Shown one piece after another: positions 1-9,097 of a stretch of DNA of 64,000 bases. The position numbers and the translations under genes are program-made. Below the pieces are notes generated by a model, which made no database searches, was not told the DNA's origin, and saw only the letters and a program-made list of their open reading frames with translations. Where the stretch lies: the NCBI GenBank assembly GCA_947259765.1, contig CAMYNG010000018.1, positions 1-64,000 on the forward strand, read 5' to 3'. How positions within the stretch are numbered: the stretch's first letter is position 1; each line of letters starts with the position of its first letter. Source of the DNA: an uncultured Ectothiorhodospiraceae bacterium. Its GTDB lineage: Bacteria > Pseudomonadota > Gammaproteobacteria > CAMYNG01.

Positions 1-3000
1 TCGTTCTCCGATCGTGAAATCGTTATCCGCACGCTCGGCGAGGATATGTGGGCGCTGCTGGATGAGTTGCGTGGTGAGCGGGTCACCGGACGTTCGGCGC
101 GCATGTTGTTCGAGGTGCTGGGTGATATCTGGGTGGTGTCGCGTAATCCGTTTATTCAGGACGATTTGCTGACAAATCGAAAACGCCGTACGGCGTTGGT
201 TGAGGCGCTGTGTCATCGTCTGCGGCAGATCGAAGACCGTGCCGAGCAAAACCCAAAAGCGCTGAAACTCGTGCAACGTGCACGCGACGCGGTACAGGAC
301 TTTGAAGTCTGGTTCGACAACCAGGGCCATTTACGCCAACAGGTAAAAAAGCGCCTTGGGCGCGTGACTCACCACGATAATATCGATTTCTCCGGCATCG
401 CCCGTGTTTCGCATGTCACCGATGCCTCCGATTGGCGGGTTGAATATCCGTTAGCGGTGGTCTCGCCCGATAGCGAGCAGGAAGTGCGCGAGGTGGTTGC
501 GGCCTGTATCAAACTCGGTGTGGGCATTGTACCGCGCGGCGGCGGTACAGGTTATACCGGTGGCGCGGTGCCCTTGACGGCAGATTGTGTTGTCATCAAC
601 ACGGAAAAGCTGGAAACACTCGGTACGGTTACACAAGCCAATTTACCTGGAGTGAGTGAAACAGTACCGACCATTCGGGCCGAGGCGGGTGTCGTGACGC
701 GGCGTGTTTCGGACGCCGCCGAGCAGGACGGTTTTGTTTTTGCTGTGGATCCCACTTCACAGGACGCCAGTTGCATCGGTGGCAACGTCGCCATGAATGC
801 CGGTGGTAAAAAAGCAGTGTTGTGGGGCACGACGCTGGACAATCTGGTGTCGTGGCGCATGGTCACGCCCGATGCCAACTGGTTGCAGGTGGAGCGGCTT
901 AGTCACAATCGCGGCAAGATCCACGAAGTGGACGTTGCCGAGTTCCGACTCACACGCTATGCCGCAGATGGCGTAACGCCACTGGGGGATGCCGAAATCT
1001 TACAGATCCCCGGAGTGGAGTTGCGTAAGCAGGGCCTTGGCAAGGACGTGACCAACAAGTTCCTCGGTGGTCTACCGGGCGTCCAGAAGGAAGGTTGCGA
1101 CGGCATTATCACCGCGGCGGTGTTCCTGTTGCATCGCATGCCGCCGTACATGCGTACCGTGTGCCTGGAATTTTTTGGCGTGGATCTGCGCGACGCGGTA
1201 CCCGCAATCGTGGAAACAAAGGACTATCTTGACGCCCTTTCCGGTGTGCAGCTCGCCGGCATGGAACATCTCGATGAACGCTATGTTCGCGCGGTGCGTT
1301 ACACCACCAAGGCGCCACGCCGTGAGCTTCCCAAAATGGTGTTGCTGGTCGATATTGCCGGCGAGGATGAAAAAATCGTCGCTGAGGCGGCCTCGCGGGT
1401 CGTGCGCATGGCCAACGTCCGCGATGCGGAAGGCTTTATCGCCACAAGTGCCGAGGCGCGCAAACAGTTCTGGGCGGATCGGGCACGAACCGCGGCAATT
1501 GCGGCACATACTAATGCTTTCAAGATCAACGAAGATGTGGTGATTCCGTTAGATCGCCTGGCGGAATACAACGACGGCATCGAGCGCATCAACATCGAAC
1601 TTTCGACGCGCAACAAGCTGACGATGATCGATTCGCTATTGGCTTACCTTGCTGGTGAGATGCCGGAGTTACATACGGTGGTTGCCGGACAAGCGCCGTC
1701 CGAAGAGCAAAGCGAAGAGACCCTGCATATCCTTGAAGGAAAAAAGACCGCCGCACGCGAGCTTCTGGAGGCGACACGCGCACGCTGGCACGCGCTCCTG
1801 CAGCACATGGATGCATCTGCAGAGAAACATCCTGACTTGCTCACCGAAGCTAACGAACCGTTAGAGCCGGGTGAAACGGTGTTTCGCGTGCTGCAACGGC
1901 GTAACCTGCGTATTTCTTATCGACAGTCAGTCGAGCGTCCCGTTAAGGAAATTTTTGCCGGCCGCGAGTGGGACGGCGTACGCGCACGCCTCGACAAGCT
2001 GCATGCCAGGCAACGCTCCAGTCGCCTGTTTGTGGCCACGCATATGCACGCCGGTGACGGTAACGTGCATACCAACATTCCAGTGAACTCGAACGACTAC
2101 GCCATGCTGCATGAAGCTGATCAGGTTGTGGCGCGGATCATGGCGCTGGCCGAGTCACTCGGCGGCGTGATCTCCGGCGAGCACGGCATCGGCATTACCA
2201 AGATGCAGTTTCTACAAGCTGACGTTGTGAACGCGTTTGCGACGTACAAGCAACAGGTCGATCCACACGGCGTTTTTAATCCCCGCAAGTTATTAGCAGG
2301 GTCAGGACTGGAAAACGCTTATACGCCTTCTCTGCGCTTGCTGGAGCAGGAAGCACTGATCCTTGAAGCCAGTGAGTTGGGTGAGTTAAACAGCATGGTC
2401 AAGGACTGTGTGCGGTGTGGCAAATGCAAACCCGAATGCAGTACACATATTCCACGCGCCAATCTGCTCTATTCACCGCGCAACAAGATTCTGGCGAGTG
2501 GCCTGATCGTCGAAGCGTTTCTCTACGAAGAACAGACCCGACGCGGGATTTCGGTACGTCATTTTGACGAAATGAACGATGTCGCGGATCACTGTACGGT
2601 GTGCCACAAATGCCTGAGTCCGTGTCCGGTGGACATTGATTTTGGCGATGTCTCCATTCGCATGCGCAATATCTTGCGTAACCAGGGCCAGAAGCGTCTG
2701 AATCTCGGTACGCGCGCGTCAATGGCCTTTCTCAACAGCAGCGACCCACGCATGGTTAAGCTGTGGCACAAAACGCTTATCGGCTGGGGTTACCGCAGCC
2801 AGCGTTGGGTGCACACGGTAGCAAAGCGTCTGCGAATGTTACCTGCTGACAACCGACCACCGATTACAACGGGTAAGCCGCGTGTTGTGGAGCAGGTTGT
2901 GCATCTGATCCGCAAACCCATGCCCGGTGGACTACCCAACCAGACGATGCGCAGCCTGCTGGGCCTGGATGATCCCAAGACCATTCCCGTGTTACGTAAC

Positions 3001-3816
3001 CCGGAGCGATGCAGTGAGGACAGCGAGGCGGTGTTTTATTTCCCCGGCTGCGGCTCGGAGCGCTTATTCAGTCAGGTCGGTCTGGCAACTTTAGCGATGC
3101 TTTACGATGCGGGTGTGCAAACCGTGTTGCCACCGGGGTATTTGTGTTGTGGTTATCCGCAGACATCCAGTGGTGACGAGCGCAAAGGTAAGGCGATTTC
3201 GGTCGACAACCAGGTGTTGTTTCATCGCGTCGCCAATACGCTGAACTATCTGGATATACGCACGGTGATCGTTTCGTGTGGCACCTGTATGGACCAGCTG
3301 CAAACCTACCGCTTCGATAAAATCTTTCCCGGTTGTGGCTTGCTGGATATTCACGAGTTCCTCATGGAGCGGGGTGTGAATACCGAGGGTGTGGACGGTG
3401 TGCAGTACCTGTACCATGATCCATGCCATACACCCATGAAAAAACACAATCCGGTCAAGGTCGCCAGTGGATTGTTGGGGCAGCCCGTTACGCTGTCGGA
3501 CCGGTGTTGTGGTGAGGCCGGCACGCTGGCCGTATCACGGCCCGACATCGCGACGCAGGTGCGTTACCGCAAACTCGAAGAATTGCAGCAGGGCGTCCGA
3601 CAACTAACCGGCAACACTTCTGTCGAGCATGGCGAAGTGAAAATGCTGACGTCCTGTCCGGCCTGTCAACAGGGGCTAGCTCGCTATGCGGAGGACACCG
3701 GTCTGCAGACGGACTATATTGTGGTCGAATTGGCACGCCGACAGTGGGGTGAAGGCTGGCAAAAGCGGTTTATCGATTCCGTGTCCCACGGTGGTATTGA
3801 ACGCGTTCTGCTTTAA
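1..3816 (+). CDS. FAD-linked oxidase / 4Fe-4S / CCG-domain fusion oxidoreductase (DUF3683 type), 5' end outside window
   Basis: The reading frame is open from base 1, and the residues before the first ATG (base 46) look like coding sequence ([15 protein letters not shown]), so the gene is cut by the window edge. About 1271 residues are visible. An N-terminal DUF3683-like region is followed by a PCMH-type FAD-binding domain ([14 protein letters not shown] near residue 180) and an FAD-oxidase C-terminal domain ([22 protein letters not shown]). Next comes a 2x[4Fe-4S] ferredoxin part ([11 protein letters not shown] near residue 803; [12 protein letters not shown] near 865), then two CCG cysteine-rich domains (YFPGCGSE...[15 protein letters not shown]...RCCGEAG). 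This is the architecture of glycolate/lactate/D-2-hydroxyacid dehydrogenases with GlpC/LldE-like electron-transfer modules, fused in one chain. It probably oxidises a 2-hydroxy acid and passes electrons towards the quinone pool. The substrate cannot be read from the sequence. Confidence 0.9.
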   Translation, partial: SFSDREIVIRTLGEDMWALLDELRGERVTGRSARMLFEVLGDIWVVSRNPFIQDDLLTNRKRRTALVEALCHRLRQIEDRAEQNPKALKLVQRARDAVQDFEVWFDNQGHLRQQVKKRLGRVTHHDNIDFSGIARVSHVTDASDWRVEYPLAVVSPDSEQEVREVVAACIKLGVGIVPRGGGTGYTGGAVPLTADCVVINTEKLETLGTVTQANLPGVSETVPTIRAEAGVVTRRVSDAAEQDGFVFAVDPTSQDASCIGGNVAMNAGGKKAVLWGTTLDNLVSWRMVTPDANWLQVERLSHNRGKIHEVDVAEFRLTRYAADGVTPLGDAEILQIPGVELRKQGLGKDVTNKFLGGLPGVQKEGCDGIITAAVFLLHRMPPYMRTVCLEFFGVDLRDAVPAIVETKDYLDALSGVQLAGMEHLDERYVRAVRYTTKAPRRELPKMVLLVDIAGEDEKIVAEAASRVVRMANVRDAEGFIATSAEARKQFWADRARTAAIAAHTNAFKINEDVVIPLDRLAEYNDGIERINIELSTRNKLTMIDSLLAYLAGEMPELHTVVAGQAPSEEQSEETLHILEGKKTAARELLEATRARWHALLQHMDASAEKHPDLLTEANEPLEPGETVFRVLQRRNLRISYRQSVERPVKEIFAGREWDGVRARLDKLHARQRSSRLFVATHMHAGDGNVHTNIPVNSNDYAMLHEADQVVARIMALAESLGGVISGEHGIGITKMQFLQADVVNAFATYKQQVDPHGVFNPRKLLAGSGLENAYTPSLRLLEQEALILEASELGELNSMVKDCVRCGKCKPECSTHIPRANLLYSPRNKILASGLIVEAFLYEEQTRRGISVRHFDEMNDVADHCTVCHKCLSPCPVDIDFGDVSIRMRNILRNQGQKRLNLGTRASMAFLNSSDPRMVKLWHKTLIGWGYRSQRWVHTVAKRLRMLPADNRPPITTGKPRVVEQVVHLIRKPMPGGLPNQTMRSLLGLDDPKTIPVLRNPERCSEDSEAVFYFPGCGSERLFSQVGLATLAMLYDAGVQTVLPPGYLCCGYPQTSSGDERKGKAISVDNQVLFHRVANTLNYLDIRTVIVSCGTCMDQLQTYRFDKIFPGCGLLDIHEFLMERGVNTEGVDGVQYLYHDPCHTPMKKHNPVKVASGLLGQPVTLSDRCCGEAGTLAVSRPDIATQVRYRKLEELQQGVRQLTGNTSVEHGEVKMLTSCPACQQGLARYAEDTGLQTDYIVVELARRQWGEGWQKRFIDSVSHGGIERVLL

Positions 3817-3820
3817 ATTC

Positions 3821-3852
3821 AGGATCGAGTAATGAGGTGCGAGGGACGAGGA
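3821..3852 (+). repeat. degenerate GACGAGT-type heptamer repeat after the oxidoreductase gene
   Basis: The bases just after the stop codon read as imperfect copies of a heptamer (ATCGAGT, AATGAGG, TGCGAGG, GACGAGG). The same unit recurs at 4188, 4249 (minus), 11168 and 32758, always at a gene 3' end. This copy is the most degenerate. Confidence 0.45.
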
Positions 3853-3983
3853 CGGGCGGTTAGTTTCGGGATTTGAATCAGGCGCTGGGAGAAATGTGAC
3901 AAGCGACGGTTTTTATGATCAGGGTCAAGGGCCGGTTTTGAATCGGTGCCTATGTTGGGACATGAACAAGAAGGAGATTGGCT

Positions 3984-4190
3984 ATGTATCTGAAACACAA
4001 ACCAAGTGGTGATCTCGTTGAGGTTATGGATACCGCAGCATTGTTTGATCCGTTCAAGGACGCCGTTTCGGGACGCTTCCACGCCGGTGAGGAAATGCAG
4101 GATCCTGCCGCATTCAGCAAGGCAGAATTGATCTTTCCCTCAGACGAAGCATTGCCACGCTGCTGGGTCGATCCGCATTACAAACATTGA
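3984..4190 (+). CDS. small conserved acidic protein, function unknown
   Basis: This 68-residue protein starts at the ATG preceded by a good ribosome site (AAGGAGA, 7-8 bases upstream); the in-frame TTG at 3978 is less likely. It is soluble and acidic, with no signal peptide, membrane segment or cysteine cluster; its one Cys is in the segment LPRCWVDPHYKH at the C terminus. I have the impression of similar small proteins in other gammaproteobacteria, sometimes loosely labelled acetyltransferase, but the chain is far too short for that fold and I assign no function. It lies about 170 bases after the oxidoreductase gene and could be co-transcribed with it. Heptamer repeats follow its stop codon directly. 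Confidence 0.6.
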   Translation: MYLKHKPSGDLVEVMDTAALFDPFKDAVSGRFHAGEEMQDPAAFSKAELIFPSDEALPRCWVDPHYKH

Positions 4191-4219
4191 CGAGGGACGA
4201 GTTTCGAGTGGCAAGGGGG
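4188..4219 (+). repeat. GACGAGT-type heptamer repeat at gene end
   Basis: Overlapping the TGA of the small protein, the sequence reads TGACGAGGGACGAGTTTCGAG, i.e. consecutive imperfect heptamers. A second copy on the opposite strand lies at 4249-4268, so the two convergent genes each end in a copy, giving an inverted pair in the 90-base intergenic gap. Confidence 0.55.
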
Positions 4220-4248
4220 TCAGCCCAAAGTGTGGGCGCCAGTTTTTT

Positions 4249-4268
4249 CCTCGTTACTCGTCACCCCC
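4249..4268 (-). repeat. GACGAGT-type heptamer repeat downstream of rpiA
   Basis: On the minus strand, 12 bases after the rpiA stop codon, the sequence reads GTGACGAGTAACGAGG, matching the unit at 11168 and 32758. It faces the copy at 4188-4219. Confidence 0.5.
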
Positions 4269-4279
4269 GTTAGTCGGCC

Positions 4280-4936
4280 CTATTCGAGCACGTTGACACC
4301 GTTTGGTGTGCCCAGCAGTAAGACGTCGGCGGGTCGCCGGGCGAACAGTCCATTGGTCACGACGCCTGCGATGTCATTGAGCTTGGCTTCCAGATCGACC
4401 GGATCGATGATGTCCATGTTGTGAATGTCGAGAATAATGTTGCCGTTGTCAGTGGTAAAGCCTTCGCGGAGAACAGGTTCACCCCCGAGTTTAACAATGG
4501 CCCTTGCGACCAGACTGCGCGCCATGGGGATCACCTCTACCGGTAGCGGGAATTTGCCCAGACGGTCGACCAGTTTTGATTCATCGGCGATACAGACAAA
4601 CTTGTCACTGGCGGCCGCGACAATCTTTTCACGCGTCAACGCACCGCCGCCGCCCTTAATTAAATGCAGGTGGCGGGTGGATTCGTCAGCGCCGTCAACG
4701 TAAACCGAGAGTCGGCCGGCGGTATTCAGTTCCATGACCTCGATGCCGTGCCCCTTGAGGCGCTCGGCACTGGCAATCGAACTGGCAACGGTGCCGTCAA
4801 TTTTGCCCTTAATCTTGGCCAGCTCGTCGATAAAGTAATTTGCGGTTGAACCGGTACCGACGCCGACAATCGTACCGGAGGGGACATATTCGATTGCGGC
4901 CTGGGCCACCGCCCGTTTCATTTCATCTTGTGTCAT
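4280..4936 (-). CDS. rpiA: ribose-5-phosphate isomerase A
   Basis: RpiA interconverts ribose 5-phosphate and ribulose 5-phosphate in the non-oxidative pentose phosphate pathway, in the cytoplasm. The 218-residue length matches the E. coli enzyme (219). The phosphate-binding loop [16 protein letters not shown], the catalytic DGADE segment and the [17 protein letters not shown] motif are all present. The ATG at 4934-4936 gives the usual start with [14 protein letters not shown]. It is divergent from ilvA, with about 200 bases between them. The same rpiA/ilvA pairing occurs in Pseudomonas-type genomes, which supports a chromosomal core location. Confidence 0.97.
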   Translation of the reverse strand: MTQDEMKRAVAQAAIEYVPSGTIVGVGTGSTANYFIDELAKIKGKIDGTVASSIASAERLKGHGIEVMELNTAGRLSVYVDGADESTRHLHLIKGGGGALTREKIVAAASDKFVCIADESKLVDRLGKFPLPVEVIPMARSLVARAIVKLGGEPVLREGFTTDNGNIILDIHNMDIIDPVDLEAKLNDIAGVVTNGLFARRPADVLLLGTPNGVNVLE

Positions 4937-5135
4937 GCTGACGTCTCCGACGTAAAAAATAGGACCGCACTGCCGCGGCGTTGACCCGCTATTATATTAA
5001 GCATTACCCTGCATCATCCAGCATAATAAAGTCAGGCACCCCAAAAAATGCATAGCGCGGAATTTAATCGAATCTTCCTGGCCCCGGCGGCTCCGCTGTT
5101 AAGCGCTTTTACGCTAAATCCGGCCCAGTAAGACG

Positions 5136-6647
5136 ATGACCATCGACTACGTGGAAAAGATCCGCGCTGCGCAAGTGTATGAAGTAGCCCGCGAGACACC
5201 GCTGGAACCGGCAGTAAAATTGTCGACACGGGTACAAAATACCGTTCTGCTGAAACGCGAGGATCTGCAACAGGTTTTTTCCTTCAAATTGCGCGGTGCC
5301 TATAACAAAATTATCGGCCTGCCCGAAGACCTGCGCAAAAAGGGCGTGATCGCCGCCTCTGCCGGTAATCATGCGCAGGGCGTCGCGTTGGCGGCACATC
5401 GCCTGGAGATACCGGCGGTTATTGTCATGCCGAAAACGACGCCGGATATTAAAGTCGAATCGGTACGGCAACTGGGTGGTGAGGTCATACTTCACGGCAA
5501 TACCTACGACGACGCACTTGAGGAGGCGATTCGCCTCGTAGAGGTGCGCAAGCTGACTTTTATTCACCCCTACGACGACCCCGAAGTGATCGCAGGTCAG
5601 GGAACCATCGGCATGGAGTTACTGAATCAGTGCCCACAGGGATTCGACGCCATATTTCTACCCGTGGGTGGTGGGGGCTTAATCTCGGGTGTTGGCACCT
5701 ATTTGAAGGCCATGCGGCCTGATATTTGCGTGATCGGCGTGGAGCCGGATGAGTCACCCTGCATGTACGAAGCTCTGCAGGCGGGTGAGCGCGTCATGCT
5801 CGATCAGGTGGGCATTTTTGCTGACGGCGTGGCCGTGCGGCAGGTGGGTAAAGAACCGTTCCGGCTCGCGCAGCAATGTGTTGATGAGGTGATCGTGGTC
5901 ACCACTGACGAGATATGCGCGGCGATTAAGGATATCTTCGATGATACCCGTTCTATTGCCGAGCCCGCCGGTGCTCTCGCGGTGGCCGGGCTAAAAAAAT
6001 ATGTTGAACGCGAAGCTTGTCGTGACCAGGTAATGGTGGCGATGGATAGCGGTGCCAACATGAACTTCGATCGTCTGCGTCATGTTGCTGAGCGGGCCGA
6101 GTTGGGAGAGCGTCGCGAAGTCTTATTCGCTGTAACCATTGCAGAACAGCCCGGCAGTTTCCGCACCTTTTGCGAGACGCTGGGCAATCGGGGGATTACG
6201 GAGTTCAACTACCGTTTTTCTACCGCAGATGAGGCGCACGTGTTTGTCGGTGTAAAAATGGCCGAAACCGGCAAGGCCAAGCAGGAAATGTTGCAGCAGC
6301 TGACGGAAAAGGGCTATGCCGTTGTCGACATGAGCGATAATGAGATGGCCAAAATGCATGTACGTTACATGGTCGGCGGGCGCGTGCAGGGCGTTCGAAA
6401 CGAGCGCCTGTTGCGGTTCGAGTTTCCGGAGCGTCCAGGTGCGTTGATGCGGTTTCTGAGTCAGATGGGTGATCGCTGGAACATCAGCTTGTTTCACTAC
6501 CGCAATCACGGCGCCGCCTACGGGCGGGTGTTGGTGGGTATCCAGGTCGCCGAAACCGATCTGTCGCAATTCAACACATTTCTGGATGAACTTGGTTACC
6601 CGCATTGGGAAGAGTCAGATAATCCTGCCTACGCGCTGTTTTTATAG
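5136..6647 (+). CDS. ilvA: threonine dehydratase (biosynthetic, PLP-dependent)
   Basis: IlvA deaminates threonine to 2-oxobutanoate, the first committed step of isoleucine synthesis. The 503-residue chain has the fold-type II PLP domain first, with Schiff-base Lys51 in VFSFKLRGAYN, then AGNHAQGVA and the PVGGGGLISG phosphate loop. Two ACT-like regulatory domains follow (from about residue 335 to the end, e.g. FRTFCETLGNRGITEFNYR and RPGALMRFLSQMG). The two-ACT form is the isoleucine-inhibited biosynthetic enzyme, not the short catabolic TdcB type. The ATG at 5136 gives MTIDYVEKI; E. coli IlvA is 514 residues. A strong hairpin terminator follows at 6748. Confidence 0.97.
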   Translation: MTIDYVEKIRAAQVYEVARETPLEPAVKLSTRVQNTVLLKREDLQQVFSFKLRGAYNKIIGLPEDLRKKGVIAASAGNHAQGVALAAHRLEIPAVIVMPKTTPDIKVESVRQLGGEVILHGNTYDDALEEAIRLVEVRKLTFIHPYDDPEVIAGQGTIGMELLNQCPQGFDAIFLPVGGGGLISGVGTYLKAMRPDICVIGVEPDESPCMYEALQAGERVMLDQVGIFADGVAVRQVGKEPFRLAQQCVDEVIVVTTDEICAAIKDIFDDTRSIAEPAGALAVAGLKKYVEREACRDQVMVAMDSGANMNFDRLRHVAERAELGERREVLFAVTIAEQPGSFRTFCETLGNRGITEFNYRFSTADEAHVFVGVKMAETGKAKQEMLQQLTEKGYAVVDMSDNEMAKMHVRYMVGGRVQGVRNERLLRFEFPERPGALMRFLSQMGDRWNISLFHYRNHGAAYGRVLVGIQVAETDLSQFNTFLDELGYPHWEESDNPAYALFL

Positions 6648-6746
6648 ACGGTGAATGGAACCGCTACGTCCATAGCAACGGCGGCGCAATTCTGGTGTGG
6701 TTTGTTTCACAGCCCCAATGGCTGCTGATTTTTCCATCCGGTAAAT

Positions 6747-6776
6747 AAAAAAGGCCCGCGGATGCGGGCCTTTTCT
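6747..6776. terminator. bidirectional intrinsic terminator between ilvA and the lysine-rich protein gene
   Basis: The hairpin GGCCCGC-GGAT-GCGGGCC (6753-6770) is flanked by an A-run on the left and TTTTCTTT on the right. It can therefore terminate ilvA on the plus strand and the convergent gene at 6818 on the minus strand. Confidence 0.88.
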
Positions 6777-6817
6777 TTGGGATTGCTCCCGGCCGGGTTT
6801 CCGGCGCCAACCTAGGG

Positions 6818-7195
6818 CTATTTCTTACGCCTTCTGGTTGTTTTCTTCTTAGCCTTTTTCTTGGCCTTCTTTTTGGCTACTTTCTTCTTAGCCTTTTTCT
6901 TGGCCTTCTTTTTGGCTACTTTCTTCTTAGCCTTTTTCTTGGCCTTCTTCTTGGCTACTTTCTTTTTAGCCTTTTTCTTAGCCTTCTTCTTGGCTACTTT
7001 CTTTTTGGCCTTTTTCTTAGCCTTCTTCTTGGCTTTCTTTTTGGCTACTTTCTTTTTAGCCTTCTTCTTGGTCTTCTTTTTTGCCGCAGTTTTCTTCTTG
7101 GTGCGACGCTTGGCTACCTTCTTCTTAGCCGTCTTTTTCTTTGCTGCTTTCTTCTTCGCAGCGGTTTTCTTTTTCGCTCGTTTCTTCGTTGCCAT
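6818..7195 (-). CDS. lysine-repeat histone H1-like / AlgP-like DNA-binding protein
   Basis: The protein is 125 residues and is built almost entirely of Lys, Ala, Arg, Thr and Val. It starts MATKKRAKKKTAAKKK, and its body repeats the 13-residue unit VAKKKAKKKAKKK about five times. It ends in TTRRRKK. This composition resembles the histone H1 C-terminal tail, chlamydial Hc1/Hc2, the Bordetella BpH1 proteins and Pseudomonas AlgP: proteins that bind DNA non-specifically and may compact it. The ATG at 7193-7195 is chosen over an upstream in-frame ATG because GGAGG lies 8 bases before it. The extended form would add a hydrophobic N terminus that no H1-like protein has. The repeats make the length prone to change by slippage. 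No partner gene is evident. Confidence 0.85.
   Translation of the reverse strand: MATKKRAKKKTAAKKKAAKKKTAKKKVAKRRTKKKTAAKKKTKKKAKKKVAKKKAKKKAKKKAKKKVAKKKAKKKAKKKVAKKKAKKKAKKKVAKKKAKKKAKKKVAKKKAKKKAKKKTTRRRKK
6845..7085 (-). repeat. 39-bp coding tandem repeat in the lysine-rich protein
   Basis: A 39-base unit encoding VAKKKAKKKAKKK recurs head to tail with scattered synonymous AAG/AAA changes, and one unit is extended by four residues. Length variation between strains is expected at such an array. Confidence 0.85.
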
Positions 7196-8222
7196 TGCAA
7201 AAACCTCCAGATTGAACATTGAACTTCCGGAGAGTATAGCCAAGTTGATCAAAAATGCTAGTAAGTTGCTTATTTTTTTGCATTTACACGACTTATTCAC
7301 AAGTTTTTATAAAAATTCGTACATGAGATTGTTTGTTGCACGAAAAATTTTTGTTTTTGTGTTCAAGAAAACGAAATTTTCGGCGTTGAATCGTGTGAAC
7401 AGCGAAAAAACATAAAAATTTTGTAAAAAATCGGGATTCTTAACGTAAATACGCTCGTATACGCGTGTTTGAAAGACCAATTTTACAAATTTTGTCTCTT
7501 GAACGCGTTTCACAAGACGAAACAAGTCGTTTTAATCGTGAATGATTAGTTTATGCAGAAGGATTTTTGTACTTACACATTAAAGTTCAGCGTTTAACGG
7601 GTCGATAACGTCAGGTTTTAGTAAAAATTACTGAGAAATCTCTTTCAGTGCGCTTTTGAAACCACTTCTTCGATGGTGACTGAGTGATTTTCTGATCAGC
7701 ATCGTGTTGCGCACGCGCGTTTGTTGCCAAAACGAGGGTCAAACAAACGTATTTACAAAAATAATTGCGATGTTTGAGCGAATTAATCGCCCGGTAGGTT
7801 AGAAACATCACTCATGTGCACTTAAGTGCAAAAAATTTTTCTAAAAACACGTTTATTCAAGAAAGAAGTGTCGAAATTTTGTCACTTCAAGCGTGTTTTC
7901 TTTTATTTGGGCTAAATTGAGGGTCGTATACATCACGTGCACGTTCTTTTTTGCTTTGTGCCGTGCATGCGAGTGCTGAACACAACACAATTCAAAAGCG
8001 TGCAACTCATAAATGGATCCAGCACGTGGTTGGACTCAACGTGTAATGGATCTCAATTATGAGTTTACACTGAGTGTGCGACGTCTAAAGGAAGTAGAAA
8101 AATGGAATGGTTGAATGATCTGGTGTTGCAAATTGCAATTCGCTAAACATTGGTTCAATTAGGCTGCGTCGAAATTAAACGGATATGTTGGTGCCGAAAT
8201 GAACAACGATGTCGTTTCGGGT
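7196..8222. other. about 1 kb A+T-rich stretch without a convincing gene
   Basis: Base composition drops sharply compared with both sides; T- and A-runs are frequent. Open frames here are short and lack ribosome sites, apart from the tiny one at 8102. The part next to 7196 should hold the promoter of the lysine-rich protein gene. A perfect 14-base palindrome TGCACTTAAGTGCA sits at 7817-7830. Inverted pieces AACTCATAA (8004-8012) and TTATGAGTT (8057-8065) could pair. I see no RNA family here. Confidence 0.6.
8102..8146 (+). CDS. possible 14-residue peptide with strong ribosome site
   Basis: The frame ATG...TAA encodes MEWLNDLVLQIAIR. It is preceded at ideal distance by AAAGGAAG (8087-8094), the best ribosome site in the 1-kb A+T-rich stretch. 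It could be a leader peptide, a small membrane-associated peptide or the relic of a longer gene. With only 14 codons the call rests on the ribosome site alone. Confidence 0.25.
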   Translation: MEWLNDLVLQIAIR

Positions 8223-8681
8223 TTACTCAAGTCCAAGAATAAAATCCCACTCTGCCGATGTAACCGGCATGATGGAGAGACGGTTACCTTTACGGACCAA
8301 GGGCATATTCTTAAGTTTGGTGCGTTGCTTGAGTTCTTCCAGGGTAATTACGCGCTTGAGTTTACGTTCAAACTTGAGGTCGACCATAAACCAGCGTGGC
8401 GCGTCGGCTTGGCTTTTTGGATCATAGTATTTCTCCTTTGGATCGAAGGCGGTAAAGTCCGGGTAGCCTTCGCGGACGACACGCGCAATTCCGGCAATGC
8501 CGGGACTTTTACAGTTGGAATGGTAGAAAAAAACTTTGTCGCCGCGCTTCATATCATCGCGCATCATGTTACGAGCCTGATAGTTGCGGACACCATCCCA
8601 GTGTTCTGTTTTCTTGGGCGCCTTAGCCAGGTCGTCAATACCGAAAACGTCCGGTTCGGATTTCATCAACCAGAATTGCAT
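8223..8681 (-). CDS. EVE-domain protein (PUA-like, Thy28 family)
   Basis: The 152-residue protein is a single EVE domain. It opens with MQFWLMKSEPDVFGIDDL and contains WDGVRNYQARNMMRDDM and GDKVFFYHSNCKSPGIAGIARV, the conserved features of the human thymocyte nuclear protein 1 / bacterial EVE family. The PUA-like fold recognises modified nucleobases in DNA or RNA, and eukaryotic relatives bind modified cytosine. The bacterial housekeeping copies, often beside ygfA/zapA as here, have no settled substrate. The length is typical. It is divergent from the small membrane protein gene at 8910. Confidence 0.93.
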   Translation of the reverse strand: MQFWLMKSEPDVFGIDDLAKAPKKTEHWDGVRNYQARNMMRDDMKRGDKVFFYHSNCKSPGIAGIARVVREGYPDFTAFDPKEKYYDPKSQADAPRWFMVDLKFERKLKRVITLEELKQRTKLKNMPLVRKGNRLSIMPVTSAEWDFILGLE

Positions 8682-8909
8682 ATGGGGAACTCCTGATTAT
8701 TGTTTTACTGAAGCCGAGCCGATAATACCGCATGACACGCTCCAGTAGAAAAATATAAGCAAATTCTGATTTACGCTTTTGTCTCTCGATGAACGTCCGT
8801 AGGGCTTGTCTCGAGGGTAGGAACCATTATTATAAAGGTGTTGCTCGTCCCAGCCGGGGCAGTAAACAAAAAGAAGGGCCCTGCAGAGCCCCGTACGGAG
8901 GAAGACATC

Positions 8910-9038
8910 ATGAAGAGGCGTAAGCCTGACTTGATGGTCGTCCTGGCGGTAATATTGGGATTAAGTATTCTGGCCACTGGCCTGACCCAGGCACTTTCGC
9001 AGCAAAACAACGGATCGATCCAGCTGAGCCGCCAGTAA
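8910..9038 (+). CDS. small single-span membrane protein, unknown
   Basis: This 42-residue peptide starts MKRRKPDLMVVLAVILGLSI, with a positively charged N terminus and one hydrophobic helix (about residues 8-28), then a short polar tail QQNNGSIQLSRQ. The ATG has a good ribosome site (GGAGGAAG, about 6 bases upstream). A 12-bp hairpin follows its stop codon (9065-9092). Charge distribution predicts N-in, C-out topology. I do not recognise the family. Confidence 0.6.
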   Translation: MKRRKPDLMVVLAVILGLSILATGLTQALSQQNNGSIQLSRQ

Positions 9039-9064
9039 GGCAGCTACGGACAGCATATCGACCA

Positions 9065-9092
9065 CGTGAGCCGGGAAATCTCCCGGCTCACG
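9065..9092. terminator. 12-bp hairpin between convergent small membrane protein gene and ygfA
   Basis: A perfect stem CGTGAGCCGGGA / TCCCGGCTCACG with a 4-base loop lies just before the ygfA stop codon. The T-run (TTTT at 9101) is displaced by 8 bases, so it may terminate weakly or act as a 3' stabilising hairpin. Confidence 0.6.
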
Positions 9093-9097
9093 TCAAG

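Noticed and set aside
6861-7415. Phe/Leu/Ala-repeat open frame on the plus strand
   Set aside because: It is the antisense translation of the AAG/GCC codons of the lysine-repeat protein (AFFLATFFLAFF...), not a membrane protein.
7611-7811. 66-codon minus-strand frame with a hydrophobic patch
   Set aside because: A weak signal-peptide look in A+T-rich DNA, but no ribosome site and no recognisable mature part.
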